From the NCBI GenBank assembly GCA_963693365.1, contig CAVNZM010000003.1, forward strand, positions 12,524,001 to 12,588,000: a DNA stretch of 64,000 bases, written 5' to 3'. Made by a program: the position numbers and the translations under genes. Within the stretch, counting starts at the first letter, position 1. Every line of letters starts with the position of its first letter. The notes beneath the pieces were generated by a model. It was not told the origin of the DNA. It saw only the letters and a list, made by a program, of their open reading frames with translations, and made no database searches. This DNA is from Amoebidium appalachense (taxonomy: Eukaryota; Ichthyosporea). Positions 54,925-62,718 of the stretch are shown here, piece after piece.

Positions 54925-55055
54925 GGGCTGGGGCCTGGGGGCCTGGGGGCCTGGGGGCCTGGGGGGCTGGGGGGCTGGGGGTGGCTGGGAGGGGCTCCTG
55001 TGGCGCACGTGCCACGCGTGCCTCCTGTGCCTCGCGTGCCTCGCATGCCTCGCGC
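54925..55055. repeat. GC-rich spacer repeat, fourth copy
   Basis: It contains GGGGGCCTGGGGGCCTGG repeats, GGGGGTGGCTGGGAGGGG, and GCCTCGCGTGCCTCGCATGCC, between the convergent ends of the patatin gene and the nuclease-like gene at 55055. Confidence 0.7.
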
Positions 55056-55831
55056 TAGGTTTGGGTCGGGCTTTCTGGTTCTGTGGTGTGGCGCTGCATA
55101 CGGGTGTATCGGAGTTTGTAGCAATTCATAACCGATGAACGATCGGATTTCCGGGGTGGGTGTCCCGGCCATGTAGTGATTCGCTTCATGCGCACCGATT
55201 TCTGCTTTCCGAGGACAGAACTGGCATACACGCCAAAAGTTCGAATCGGGAGCGAGGCGTTCTGATTGCAGTGGCTTGGCAGCCACAAACTATATAGGTT
55301 GAAAAGGCCAGCTGAAGATATGTAGCACCCGGATGTGATGTGACAGCCCTTGGGCAACCATTCAGGATTTTTGCTTAGCTCATCCACGAATTCTGAGACG
55401 CACTTCCGGGTGCACACGTGTTCGCCATTGACATCGTCCCAGCTGACAACCTCGTCCTCGCTCACATCTTGGGATTCTTGCTCCGGTGGCCTCTTGGGCT
55501 CTGTTTGGGGGAGAGGGGCCCACACCGTTTGCAGCGTGTCCGATTCGACCGTGGCCCTAATTCCCAAAATCGTCATCGTTTCGATCGCCACTTTCAAGCA
55601 ATCTAGGGACGCAATATCGAACAGATGTACCCGAGGTCGATGGTTCGGACAGTAGGCTTGATAGCACAGGACCTGCCCAACGGCAGATTTCCATTTAGAA
55701 GCGCGCTTGACTTCGATGACTTCCGTGGCCGTCAGCAGGTCGATCCGTCCTGCGGGCGTGCGTACCTCAATGGTTCCACCTTCGAGCTTGGCCAGCCTAT
55801 CCCTGACATATGACTCGTCGTAGGTAGCCAT
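55055..55831 (-). CDS. PD-(D/E)XK nuclease-like protein with divergent C-terminal domain
   Basis: 258 codons from ATG at 55831. Residues 1-105 are a close relative of the nuclease-like domain at 38539: Gly-Arg-Ile-Asp-Leu-Leu-Thr, Val-Ile-Glu-Val-Lys-Arg, Gly-Gln-Val-Leu-Cys-Tyr. Catalytic D, E and K are intact. The C-terminal part (about residues 135-240) keeps the layout of the helicase-C-type domain (Gly-Cys-Tyr-Ile-Ser-Ser-Ala-Gly, then Val-Leu-Gly) but is much more divergent. An acidic linker sits between them. The last few residues may be read from the adjacent spacer. Confidence 0.6.
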   Translation of the reverse strand: MATYDESYVRDRLAKLEGGTIEVRTPAGRIDLLTATEVIEVKRASKWKSAVGQVLCYQAYCPNHRPRVHLFDIASLDCLKVAIETMTILGIRATVESDTLQTVWAPLPQTEPKRPPEQESQDVSEDEVVSWDDVNGEHVCTRKCVSEFVDELSKNPEWLPKGCHITSGCYISSAGLFNLYSLWLPSHCNQNASLPIRTFGVYASSVLGKQKSVRMKRITTWPGHPPRKSDRSSVMNCYKLRYTRMQRHTTEPESPTQT

Positions 55832-55834
55832 CAC

Positions 55835-56323
55835 TTACAACACAAGAAAATAAAAATCACCCCCAGTCGATTGTTGGTTGCCAGTGGGTGGCTGGGGGTG
55901 GCTGGGAGGGGCCTGTGTGTACTGGGGGTGGCTGGGAGGGGCCTGTGTGCACCGGTGCCCCATCAGCCACGCGTGCCTCCTGTGCCTCGCGTGCCTCACG
56001 CGCCCCTCCCAGCCACCCGGGCTAGTTTCGGGTCCGATTCGGGCTCCCCGGTTCTTTGGTGTGCTGCTGCACGGCATGTGCCGCTTGAGGCTCAAGGCAT
56101 ACCGAAACTGACGCCCGCACCCCGCATGCGCGCACACGTGCCGCAGAATCCCCGCATGCCTGTCGCTGTGCGCCGCAAAGTTGCTGTTGCGGGTGGTGGA
56201 GTAGCCGCAACCGTCGACTGTGCACCGATACACCTTGTACTCCTTGACCATGACTGGGCCTAGCTCAGACCTGCACGTGCATGGAAACATTATGTTACTG
56301 AAGGAACGGAAAATATTTTCCAT
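55835..56323 (-). CDS. C2H2 zinc-finger protein whose tail runs into a GC-rich spacer
   Basis: From ATG at 56323 about 95 residues look genuine: a short N-terminus, then two C2H2-type fingers (Cys-x4-Cys-x12-His-x3-His near residues 35-55, and Cys-x4-Cys-x12-His near 66-88, where the last ligand is unclear). After about residue 105 the frame reads the GC-rich spacer repeat (Arg-His-Ala-Arg-His-Arg-Arg, then Pro-Ser-His-Pro-Gln repeats) and stops only 3 bases from the start of the next gene. The original 3' end was therefore probably replaced by the spacer. It is divergent from the broken helicase gene at 56523. Confidence 0.55.
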   Translation of the reverse strand: MENIFRSFSNIMFPCTCRSELGPVMVKEYKVYRCTVDGCGYSTTRNSNFAAHSDRHAGILRHVCAHAGCGRQFRYALSLKRHMPCSSTPKNRGARIGPETSPGGWEGRVRHARHRRHAWLMGHRCTQAPPSHPQYTQAPPSHPQPPTGNQQSTGGDFYFLVL

Positions 56324-56425
56324 GGTCACGGACTCTGTCACTGCAGGTCGCTGCTGATTCAAAGTTTGCCTGAGGGGCTGATGGTGGGTGACCTGTCTCC
56401 CTTGCTCCGCAGGCCCGCACGCAGG

Positions 56426-56433
56426 TATATAAG
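56426..56433 (+). promoter_or_regulatory. TATA box (TATATAAG) upstream of the second helicase copy
   Basis: It lies 89 bp before ATG 56523, farther than for other genes in this region. The motif AATATTTTCT at 56501-56510 is closer. Confidence 0.45.
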
Positions 56434-56500
56434 CACGCACCCGACCGGTTCCGGTCACAGTCTTGATCTTTGCTTCGAGTGTGACAGGCGACGACGAGAA

Positions 56501-56510
56501 AATATTTTCT
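56501..56510 (+). promoter_or_regulatory. AATATTTTCT motif before ATG 56523
   Basis: The motif ends 12 bp before the ATG. Identical motifs stand 16 and 12 bp before the ATGs at 60165 and 63108. Confidence 0.35.
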
Positions 56511-56522
56511 ATACAACCTGTA

Positions 56523-57967
56523 ATGCTGGCGACACCTACCTCTAAGCGGCAGCGCGGGGACGCCGAAGCCATGGTCGCCCGCCGCCTATTCCTGGCTACT
56601 AACGACGGACAACCACGCTTTGTGTCTTCAAGTTGCATTGGTCGCTGGGCTGACTTGAACCACATTATGCAGTTCCTACAGTCAAAGGTGGCAAGTGTGG
56701 TACATGCAAGCAACACGTACATCGTCAAGCTCAGCAGCGGCAGCAACTGAAGTCAGTTTTTGAGATCATGGGGAAGGACGCAGTCGCTACCAAGTTGGCC
56801 TCGATGCAGTTTCTGTACATCACAACAGACAAGAAGGGAAACCCAGTGGAGAATTGGTACAAGGGTGAGAACTACCTGCGCGAGCCTGTGTGCACGTGGT
56901 AACCGTTTGAGCGTATTGTTTTTGACCCCTCCGATCCCAACTGCACCTCCGAGGACAACCTGTACAACTTCAACACGTACAAGGGCATGACCTTTGACCC
57001 CATTGACGGGTTCAGAGTGGAGATCGACCGGGTGAGACCAATGCTTTGGCATTTGGAGAGGGTGATGGCAGCTGACAACCCCGTAATGGGAGATTTCCTC
57101 ACTACCTGGTGTGCCCACATCATCCAACACCCAGGGACCAAGCCCGACAGTTGTTGTCTGTTTATTTCCAAACAGGGAACAGGCAAAGGTGTCTTCTGGA
57201 CCATATTTTCCAAGCTGCTCGGCGAGCGCCTCGTGGTCACCGTGAACAGCAAGCATCGCTTGGTCGGAAACTTCAACAACCACTTGGCAGACAGGCTGTT
57301 GGTGCTGGTGGATGAAGTCATGTTTGGTGGTGAACATGCAGTCAACAACCAGCTCAAGAACATGATAACCGATACCACCATGGTAATCGAGCGTAAGGGT
57401 ATTGACTCAATGACCCGCCGGTCTTGCGAACGTTACGTCTTCATGTCAAACGAAGAGTGGCCGCTGCGCGTTGAGGCAAGCGACCGAAGAAGCGCCTGTT
57501 TCGAAGTGTCACCTATGAAAGTCGGTGATTCCGAATACTTCAGCAACCTCAGGGCCCACTTTGACGACAAAACTAACCTTGAGCACCTTTTTCATTTCTT
57601 CTACCAGCATCGCCCAAACGGAAATCCCGTGGCTTTGTTCCTTCCACCACCCGATTCCACACTCAAGGACGAGCTAAAAGCCATGTGCCGCGACGACTAC
57701 GTTACCTTCCTGAAAGATCTTGTGGCCTGTCGGAATGGATGCGAACACATGGGTGTCTCTGATGGAACAGTCACCGACTCAGCGAATATGCTGAATTTGT
57801 TCAAGGAGTGGTGCGAGAAAAACGGCAAGGACCCCAAAAGAGCAAGCTTGACCATAATGGGCAGAACACTCAAAAGGGTGTTTGGCGAAAGGGTTTCAGT
57901 TCACGTCCCCAACTCCACCCCCACCAAAGGCTACCGGGTAGCTTTTGCCAAGGTCGTAGAACATTAA
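56523..57967 (+). pseudogene. Second SF3 (D5-like) helicase, disrupted by a frameshift and an in-frame stop
   Basis: The 3' part (about 56987-57967, 326 codons) is a good SF3 helicase: Walker A Lys-Gln-Gly-Thr-Gly-Lys-Gly, Walker B Val-Asp-Glu, sensor Phe-Met-Ser-Asn-Glu-Glu-Trp, then the C-terminal domain shared with the first helicase. The start at ATG 56523 gives 75 residues ending at TGA 56748-56750. Homology with the first helicase then continues in another frame, which is itself interrupted by TAA at 56900-56902. Two independent lesions make a sequencing artefact unlikely. The N-terminus is also much shorter than in the copy at 39799. A shorter product from an internal start is conceivable. 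Confidence 0.7.
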
Positions 57968-58300
57968 ACACCATGACGGTGCTAATAGACACATAGACAG
58001 CTAGACACTTGACCCCGTACCTGTGGTAGGATGCCCCATGGACACCATTTGTATAGTAGGAATCGGATATTTTTACTCTTCCCCCCCGACCGCCAATCCT
58101 GCTGTCTATGTGTCTATCTGTCTATGAACTCCTTATTTCATATATGTATTAACTATATTTATATATAAAAATGTATAGACACATACTAGTCACAAGCATT
58201 CCTCTAGACAGATCCGCTAGACAGGTCCATAGACACCTTCTAGACACCATCGAAAAATGTCAACCGGGCAACCAACTCGTGTGAAGTCCGCCTGGTGCGG
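57968..58300. other. Intergenic with TAGACA repeats
   Basis: Multiple direct and inverted TAGACA/TGTCTA words (57985-58010, 58105-58125, 58170-58260) flank AT-rich sequence (58138-58175). No gene. 58290-58330 carries GGCCCAGGAATAAAAATTAC, which recurs at 59850-59870. Confidence 0.55.
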
Positions 58301-58348
58301 CCCAGGAATAAAAATTACAAACTTACCCCCCCCCCCCACCCCCCCCCC

Positions 58349-58603
58349 CTACCACCTGTACACCAGGAGGCCGGCCAGCAGCACGAGCAGCACAATGCAT
58401 GCAAGCGCTATGCCCCTCCACATCGAAGCGCTCTTGAGCTGTGCATCATGGTCGTCCAATGAAGTGCCCATGTAGAGCATGAAGCGCGTGTTGTTGTCGA
58501 TGGTCAGGTGGTACTCGTGCGGGTCGGCGGCAATGTCATCCCTGCGCACCCACGAGTTACTCGGGTTGTCAAATTTCAGGTTTGCAATGTTCGGAGAAGT
58601 CAT
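58349..58603 (-). CDS. Small tail-anchored membrane protein
   Basis: 84 codons from ATG at 58603. The N-terminal part is polar and charged (Asp/Asn-rich); the last 20 residues are a single hydrophobic segment ending Leu-Val-Tyr-Arg-Trp-stop. This fits a C-tail anchor. Its 3' end, followed by a C-run and an AATAAAAATTAC block, is repeated at about 59799-59905, and a related hydrophobic segment occurs at 58915-58983, so this belongs to a small duplicated family. Function unknown. Confidence 0.45.
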   Translation of the reverse strand: MTSPNIANLKFDNPSNSWVRRDDIAADPHEYHLTIDNNTRFMLYMGTSLDDHDAQLKSASMWRGIALACIVLLVLLAGLLVYRW

Positions 58604-58734
58604 ACCTTCCAAAGAGATAGTTTGGAGCGCCCCCTCCCCAGCAACTCGGGGAGCACACACAGAGATTATGCATCGCAGTGCTAATGGAACCTAAAAACCG
58701 CTGGGATGTAGGGCGCGCCAAGACGGAGGACGCA

Positions 58735-58871
58735 CTGCTACAATGATCTTTGGCAACCTTGTTTTTCTTTGTCATATATATGGTCAATTTGATAGCTGTT
58801 CGATCTTGTGTCCAGAGCGGTGGTTGTAAAAGGCAACAACAACAACCCACTGCAAGTGTCACAAAGGGCAC
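58735..58871. repeat. 137-bp direct repeat, left copy
   Basis: It is identical over 137 bp to 62906-63042, the segment just upstream of the IS607-type recombinase gene. It contains GGTTGTAAAAGGCAACAACA near its right side, a short imperfect inverted repeat. Confidence 0.9.
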
Positions 58872-58914
58872 GCTGTGGGTGCATTAACACAAACAACAAG
58901 ACCCCCCCCCCCCC

Positions 58915-58983
58915 CCCTGAGCGCCAGCACGCGGCAAGCAGTGCGAGCAGCACCATGCATGCAAGCGCTACGGTCCACAACAC
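58915..58983 (-). pseudogene. Fragment of the tail-anchored membrane protein family
   Basis: On the minus strand it encodes Val-Ala-Leu-Ala-Cys-Met-Val-Leu-Leu-Ala-Leu-Leu, matching the hydrophobic tail of the protein at 58349-58603, then breaks up in a G/C-run. The flanking TGCATGCAAGCGCTA is also shared. Only the 3' part is present. Confidence 0.45.
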
Positions 58984-59013
58984 AGGTGTGGAAGAGGAAG
59001 TGGCAATTTTTAT

Positions 59014-59496
59014 TTACTCCTCGTGTCCAGCACGGCTGCGCTTCTCGGTGGGCACCGAAGTGTCCTCGGGCGACCGCGCGCGCTTCTTCTCGGTGGGCGC
59101 CGAAGTGTCCTCGGGCGACCGCGCGCGCTTCTTCTCGGGGGGCTTCTTGTGGAGGCGCTCCTCCTCGGAGCTCAAGATGCGAATGGGGCGCTCCTCGGTG
59201 GGGGATTCCTCGGCGGAGGTCTCGGGGTCGCTGAGGTTCTTCAGGCTCCTCCATGTCATACGGTACAGGCTCACGCTGGTCTTGAGGCGCTTGTACTTCT
59301 TGTGCAGCACCTTGTACTTGAGCTGCATCTCCCGCTCGCTGGCGCGCGCACGGTAGCGGTCACGCTTTGCCTCCTCGTACAGGTACTGCTGCCATTCGCC
59401 GGCGGGAGGCCACGTGGCAAATGACCCTGGGGGCCGTGGACTGGCAGGCTGCCCGGCTGGGTCAGGGCCGGCCTTTGCAGATGGTGTGCCGGACAT
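59014..59496 (-). CDS. Charged coiled-coil protein with a duplicated Lys-Arg-Ala-Arg-Ser-Pro motif
   Basis: 160 codons from ATG at 59496, with a TATA box 58 bp upstream (59561-59554). The N-terminus is Pro/Ser-rich; residues about 45-85 are Lys/Arg/Glu-rich and likely helical. The C-terminal 45 residues hold two copies of Lys-Lys-Arg-Ala-Arg-Ser-Pro-Glu-Asp-Thr-Ser with Thr-Glu-Lys between them, resembling tandem basic nuclear signals with phosphorylation-type Ser-Pro sites. A nuclear or DNA/RNA-associated role is an inference. Family unknown. Confidence 0.55.
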   Translation of the reverse strand: MSGTPSAKAGPDPAGQPASPRPPGSFATWPPAGEWQQYLYEEAKRDRYRARASEREMQLKYKVLHKKYKRLKTSVSLYRMTWRSLKNLSDPETSAEESPTEERPIRILSSEEERLHKKPPEKKRARSPEDTSAPTEKKRARSPEDTSVPTEKRSRAGHEE

Positions 59497-59553
59497 TGTT
59501 GGTGAAGAGAAACAGGAAGAGTGGAAAGTGTCAGCATAGCGCTCAGTCGCGGC

Positions 59554-59561
59554 ATTTTATA
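59554..59561 (-). promoter_or_regulatory. TATA box (TATAAAAT, minus strand)
   Basis: It lies 58 bp upstream of ATG 59496 and is preceded by GGCAGG, as in the other TATA boxes of this region. Confidence 0.55.
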
Positions 59562-59798
59562 CCTGCCAGGCAGGGCAAGGCTGACAGCTGTCGCGTTTTG
59601 ATTGGATGGACATGATTTATCTGATGGAATCAAAATTTACTTACCATGAGATGTAACCACATGATCCAATCGGAATTTATATTTACGATCCAATCGCGGC
59701 TGACCAATCAGCGCGTGAGGCGTAATCTAGCGAGATATCCAATCGAATGGCGCTACGGTCATGCCATGCCAGTGCTTTTCAGATGGCTGATCGGACTG

Positions 59799-60078
59799 TC
59801 GGGCCCAGGAATAAAAAGTGTGTAAACCCTCGTGTGAAGTCCTCCTGGTACGGCCCAGGAATAAAAATTACATACTCCCCCCCCCCTACCACCTGTACAC
59901 CAGCACACCGACCTCTTCGTTTTGACATGACGTTCACCCAAAAATTGTGGGCGACCTCTCCTAGTGAAACCATAATCCTCCTCTTACGCCCTGCCGGGCA
60001 CAGGTTGCTGGTCCACGCACTGGATGCGGGGCGATTCTCAAGACCACCCACGCGCTTAAATTTCATAACCGCGTCCAT
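59799..60078 (-). pseudogene. Composite remnant: tail-anchor 3' end plus Ala-Trp-Thr-Ser-Asn-Leu-Cys fragment
   Basis: From ATG 60078 the minus frame encodes Ala-Trp-Thr-Ser-Asn-Leu-Cys-Pro-Ala-Gly-Arg-Lys-Arg-Arg and Asn-Phe-Trp-Val-x-Val-Met-Ser-Lys, matching the gene at 61342-61673. It then runs into a copy of the tail-anchored protein 3' end (TACCACCTGTACACCAG at about 59887-59903). Two gene fragments are joined. CCAATCAG motifs lie at 59690-59715. Confidence 0.4.
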
Positions 60079-60138
60079 ACAGGTCTGTCAGATATATTTA
60101 GCATCTAATCGCGGCCAACCAATGCCTTGCTAGGTTTC

Positions 60139-60148
60139 AATATTTTCT
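60139..60148 (+). promoter_or_regulatory. AATATTTTCT motif before ATG 60165
   Basis: See the identical motifs at 56501 and 63086; here it ends 16 bp before the ATG, with no TATA box nearby. Confidence 0.35.
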
Positions 60149-60164
60149 GTCACTAAGAACGAGA

Positions 60165-61340
60165 ATGGCATCTGCTAACATTGACAGTATGGTCGAAAGG
60201 CAGCCCCGACCCAGCCCTAGGACCAGAAAATGCGAGCACGGGAAACCGAGAGGGTACTGCAAAACCTGTGGAGGATCTGCTCTGTGTCCACATGAGAAGA
60301 AGAGGAGTTTTTGTAAAGCATGCAACGGGGCAACCTTTTGCCCCCACGGCAGGCGCAAATATATCTGCGTACCTTGCGGTGGATCAGGATTGTGCCCGCA
60401 TGGGAAACCGAAAGCCAGGTGCAGACGGTGTGGTGGGAGGAGCTTTTGTAAACATGGCAAATGTAAAGTCTACTGTGGGCTTTGTGGAGGGCCAGCGCTC
60501 TGCCCACATCGTAAACGGAGAGACCGATGTAAAGAATGCAACGGAAAGGCGATTTGCAAACATGGTAAGACCAAGTTTGACTGTAGGCCGTGTGGGGGCA
60601 TAAGGTACTGCAAACATGGAAAACAAAAAGCGCGGTGTGTGTTTTGTGGAGGCACAGAGCTCTGCCACCATGGGAAGCGGAAGACATTTTGCCGATTATG
60701 TGACCTGAGCTACTTCTGCACCGCGTGCACACTGACACACGTGAAGAAGAGGGGAAATCTGTGCGCCACTTGTGACCCACAATCCACATGTAGAGCCAAG
60801 TGGTCCGAGGCGCGTCCAGAAATCAAGGTTTTGCGTCATGTGTCAGGCCTCATAGGCCCCCCCACCAGCCACGACAAAGTAGTACCAAACAATTGTGGAG
60901 AGCGCACTCGTCCGGATCTGTACTACGACTTTGGGACTTTTGTGCTGGTTGTAGAGGTAGACGAGGACCAACACCGTGCTTATGACACCACGTGTGAGGT
61001 TGCGCGGATGTTCAACCAGGCTTTGGTACACGAATTGCCGACAATGTTTATTCGGTTCAACCCGCACGGGTTCAAGGTCAACAGCAAAACACAGCGAATT
61101 GCCATGAAGCAGAGGCTCGATGCACTCATAGTTGCCATCCGACACGTGCAAGACACGGACCAGGTTGCACTGTTCAAAGAAGGGCGTATCCGTGTGGGGT
61201 ACCTGTTCTATGATTGGCACGAGGTGACGCAAGACCTTGGCGTGCTGTACAGCAGGCTAGTTTCGATGGAAGATATGGAGAGGCTATTGGCTCCGTTTAA
61301 AGCGAAAACCAATCCGACGGACGCAGAAACCAAACAATAA
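60165..61340 (+). CDS. Cys-His repeat protein with a PD-(D/E)XK/DUF559-like C-terminal domain
   Basis: 391 codons. Residues about 22-190 hold nine repeats of about 18-19 residues with the pattern Cys-x-His-Gly-Lys-x4-Cys-x2-Cys-Gly-Gly, which probably bind zinc in series. A Cys-rich hinge (about 190-212) follows. Residues about 240-340 contain Arg-Pro-Asp-Leu-Tyr-Tyr-Asp, then Val-Val-Glu-Val-Asp-Glu-Asp-Gln-His, a layout seen in Vsr/DUF559-type PD-(D/E)XK endonuclease folds of giant viruses (with E-x-D in place of E-x-K). The zinc repeats would bring the nuclease-like domain to nucleic acid. This reading is from pattern only. Confidence 0.65.
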   Translation: MASANIDSMVERQPRPSPRTRKCEHGKPRGYCKTCGGSALCPHEKKRSFCKACNGATFCPHGRRKYICVPCGGSGLCPHGKPKARCRRCGGRSFCKHGKCKVYCGLCGGPALCPHRKRRDRCKECNGKAICKHGKTKFDCRPCGGIRYCKHGKQKARCVFCGGTELCHHGKRKTFCRLCDLSYFCTACTLTHVKKRGNLCATCDPQSTCRAKWSEARPEIKVLRHVSGLIGPPTSHDKVVPNNCGERTRPDLYYDFGTFVLVVEVDEDQHRAYDTTCEVARMFNQALVHELPTMFIRFNPHGFKVNSKTQRIAMKQRLDALIVAIRHVQDTDQVALFKEGRIRVGYLFYDWHEVTQDLGVLYSRLVSMEDMERLLAPFKAKTNPTDAETKQ

Positions 61341-61341
61341 C

Positions 61342-61673
61342 TCATTTACGCTTCACTCGCACGCTCTGGCGGAGCACCAGTCTCCTGTATTTTGGCATGA
61401 ACTCGTTGGCAAACACGTACTTCCTTGCACGTCTGTGACCCCTCTTTTTGGACTGACCTCCTTGTTTTGGCATGACCTCTACCCCAAAATTTTGGGCGCT
61501 TGCCCTGCACAACCCCTGTGAAACCACTTTCTCCGCTTGCACCCAACCGCGCACAGGTTGCTGGTCCACGCACCCTCCTCGAGCTCGAGGGACACCTTGC
61601 GCCACCCTGATTCTGCGCGCTTGATCTCGCACGCCACCACGATGTCTCCCGGTCGCACACCTGCGGTCCACAT
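61342..61673 (-). pseudogene. Small basic protein with a probable frameshift
   Basis: From the first ATG at 61673 the frame reads Trp-Thr-Ala-Gly-Val-Arg-Pro-Gly-Asp then Ala-Trp-Thr-Ser-Asn-Leu-Cys and stops at about 61479. A second frame continues Val-Glu-Val-Met-Pro-Lys, then a Lys/Arg-rich end to 61342. The matching fragment at 59917-60078 keeps both parts in one frame, so a single indel near CCCCAAAATTTTGGG (61483-61497) separates them. The upstream extent is unclear because the frame is open into the promoter of the gene at 61891. Confidence 0.4.
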
Positions 61674-61831
61674 GCTTGTGCAACAGCGCACGCTCAGCAC
61701 CTCACACTCCGATTCGGGCCCACGTACACACACACCGAAACACGCAAGCGCGCACTCGTGGTCATGCAGCGCCTCGAGAACTGGCACCTTGCGAATGAGT
61801 GTGCGCCGACGCAGGCGGGGACTCTGGAGGG

Positions 61832-61839
61832 TATAAAAG
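61832..61839 (+). promoter_or_regulatory. TATA box (TATAAAAG) of the gene at 61891
   Basis: It lies 51 bp before ATG 61891 and is preceded by GGAGGG. Confidence 0.6.
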
Positions 61840-61890
61840 CGTGTGTCTGACACGGGGAGCTGCCAGTCTGCATCTGCACCAGAACCGACC

Positions 61891-62409
61891 ATGGCTTTTG
61901 AGCAGGACCTGAAGGTATTTGTCAATCGGCTGTCGCTGCTTGTATCCAACATGACGTTCGACTCGAACGGCGCCGGGAGGGTGGCAAGCCGGCCGCTACA
62001 GCTCCACGCAAGACTCGGCAAGGGCGACACGATGCTGTCGGACACGATGCTGCCGCTGCAGTCGGTGGAAACGTCGAACAGGACTGGACTCAACCACCTG
62101 GTGTTTTCGACGTGTCCACTGGAGGGGGCCGGGGATGCGGTGACCATCGACCTGGATTGGGGCAAGTCGTTTCGGCTGACCTGGGAGCGCTGGGACACCA
62201 CGCTGTCGCTGCTGCCACCGAGGGATCCGACGGAGGAGGAGGGCATGAGCGAGGGACGTGCGGTCCCCATGGAGGCAAAGAGAAAACGAACAACCCTTCT
62301 GCGAATCGACTTTTTGAAGGACTTCCTTTGGCATGACATGGGGTGCGACATTCTGTCGCTGCAGTTATATGAATCAGTACAGAAAAATAGGCGGCAGTGT
62401 AGAGAATAA
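61891..62409 (+). CDS. Unknown 172-residue protein
   Basis: The frame starts Met-Ala-Phe-Glu-Gln-Asp with a TATA box at the usual distance. It has balanced composition, a Met/Leu-rich middle, and an acidic stretch (Thr-Glu-Glu-Glu-Gly) followed by a basic Lys-Arg-Lys-Arg near residue 130 that could be a nuclear signal. No domain recognised. Probably a real viral-type gene. Confidence 0.5.
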   Translation: MAFEQDLKVFVNRLSLLVSNMTFDSNGAGRVASRPLQLHARLGKGDTMLSDTMLPLQSVETSNRTGLNHLVFSTCPLEGAGDAVTIDLDWGKSFRLTWERWDTTLSLLPPRDPTEEEGMSEGRAVPMEAKRKRTTLLRIDFLKDFLWHDMGCDILSLQLYESVQKNRRQCRE

Positions 62410-62468
62410 TGCAGGTATCGCGCAGTGCGTGTGTGTGTGCGACTGCGCCCCGGATGGTGCAGCACGCG

Positions 62469-62476
62469 TATATAAG
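62469..62476 (+). promoter_or_regulatory. TATA box (TATATAAG)
   Basis: It lies 74 bp before ATG 62551 of the truncated KilA/Bro-like fragment, evidence that the fragment once was, or still is, a transcribed gene. Confidence 0.5.
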
Positions 62477-62550
62477 CAGGGCCACACCCAACGTGTCGTC
62501 CGAGCGCATGCTTGTGTGTGCGCACACAAATTTGTTTATTTTTCAGAGAA

Positions 62551-62718
62551 ATGATCCCCCCCCACCCTTCTCGCCCGCGAGGCCCACTTCGCATCAATGG
62601 AGTGGGGAAGCTCACCCCAGTGGCTTCATTCCGTGACCTCCTCGAGATCATCTACCTACTCCCTGGGAAGCGCGCCCACGAGTTCCGCAAGACCTGTGCC
62701 ACCTACATAGCACGTAAG
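62551..62718 (+). pseudogene. KilA-N/Bro-like gene fragment
   Basis: It encodes Leu-Arg-Ile-Asn-Gly-Val-Gly-Lys-Leu-Thr-Pro-Val-Ala-Ser-Phe-Arg then Leu-Leu-Glu-Ile-Ile-Tyr-Leu-Leu-Pro-Gly-Lys-Arg-Ala-His-Glu-Phe-Arg-Lys, matching the gene at 48724. Similarity ends at about 62715, where opposite-strand zinc-finger sequence begins. The start of the domain is also missing. Confidence 0.6.

Noticed and set aside
56308-56325. AATATTTTCC as a fourth copy of the AATATTTTCT promoter motif
   Set aside because: It is part of a palindromic stretch inside the first codons of the minus-strand zinc-finger gene and differs in the last base.
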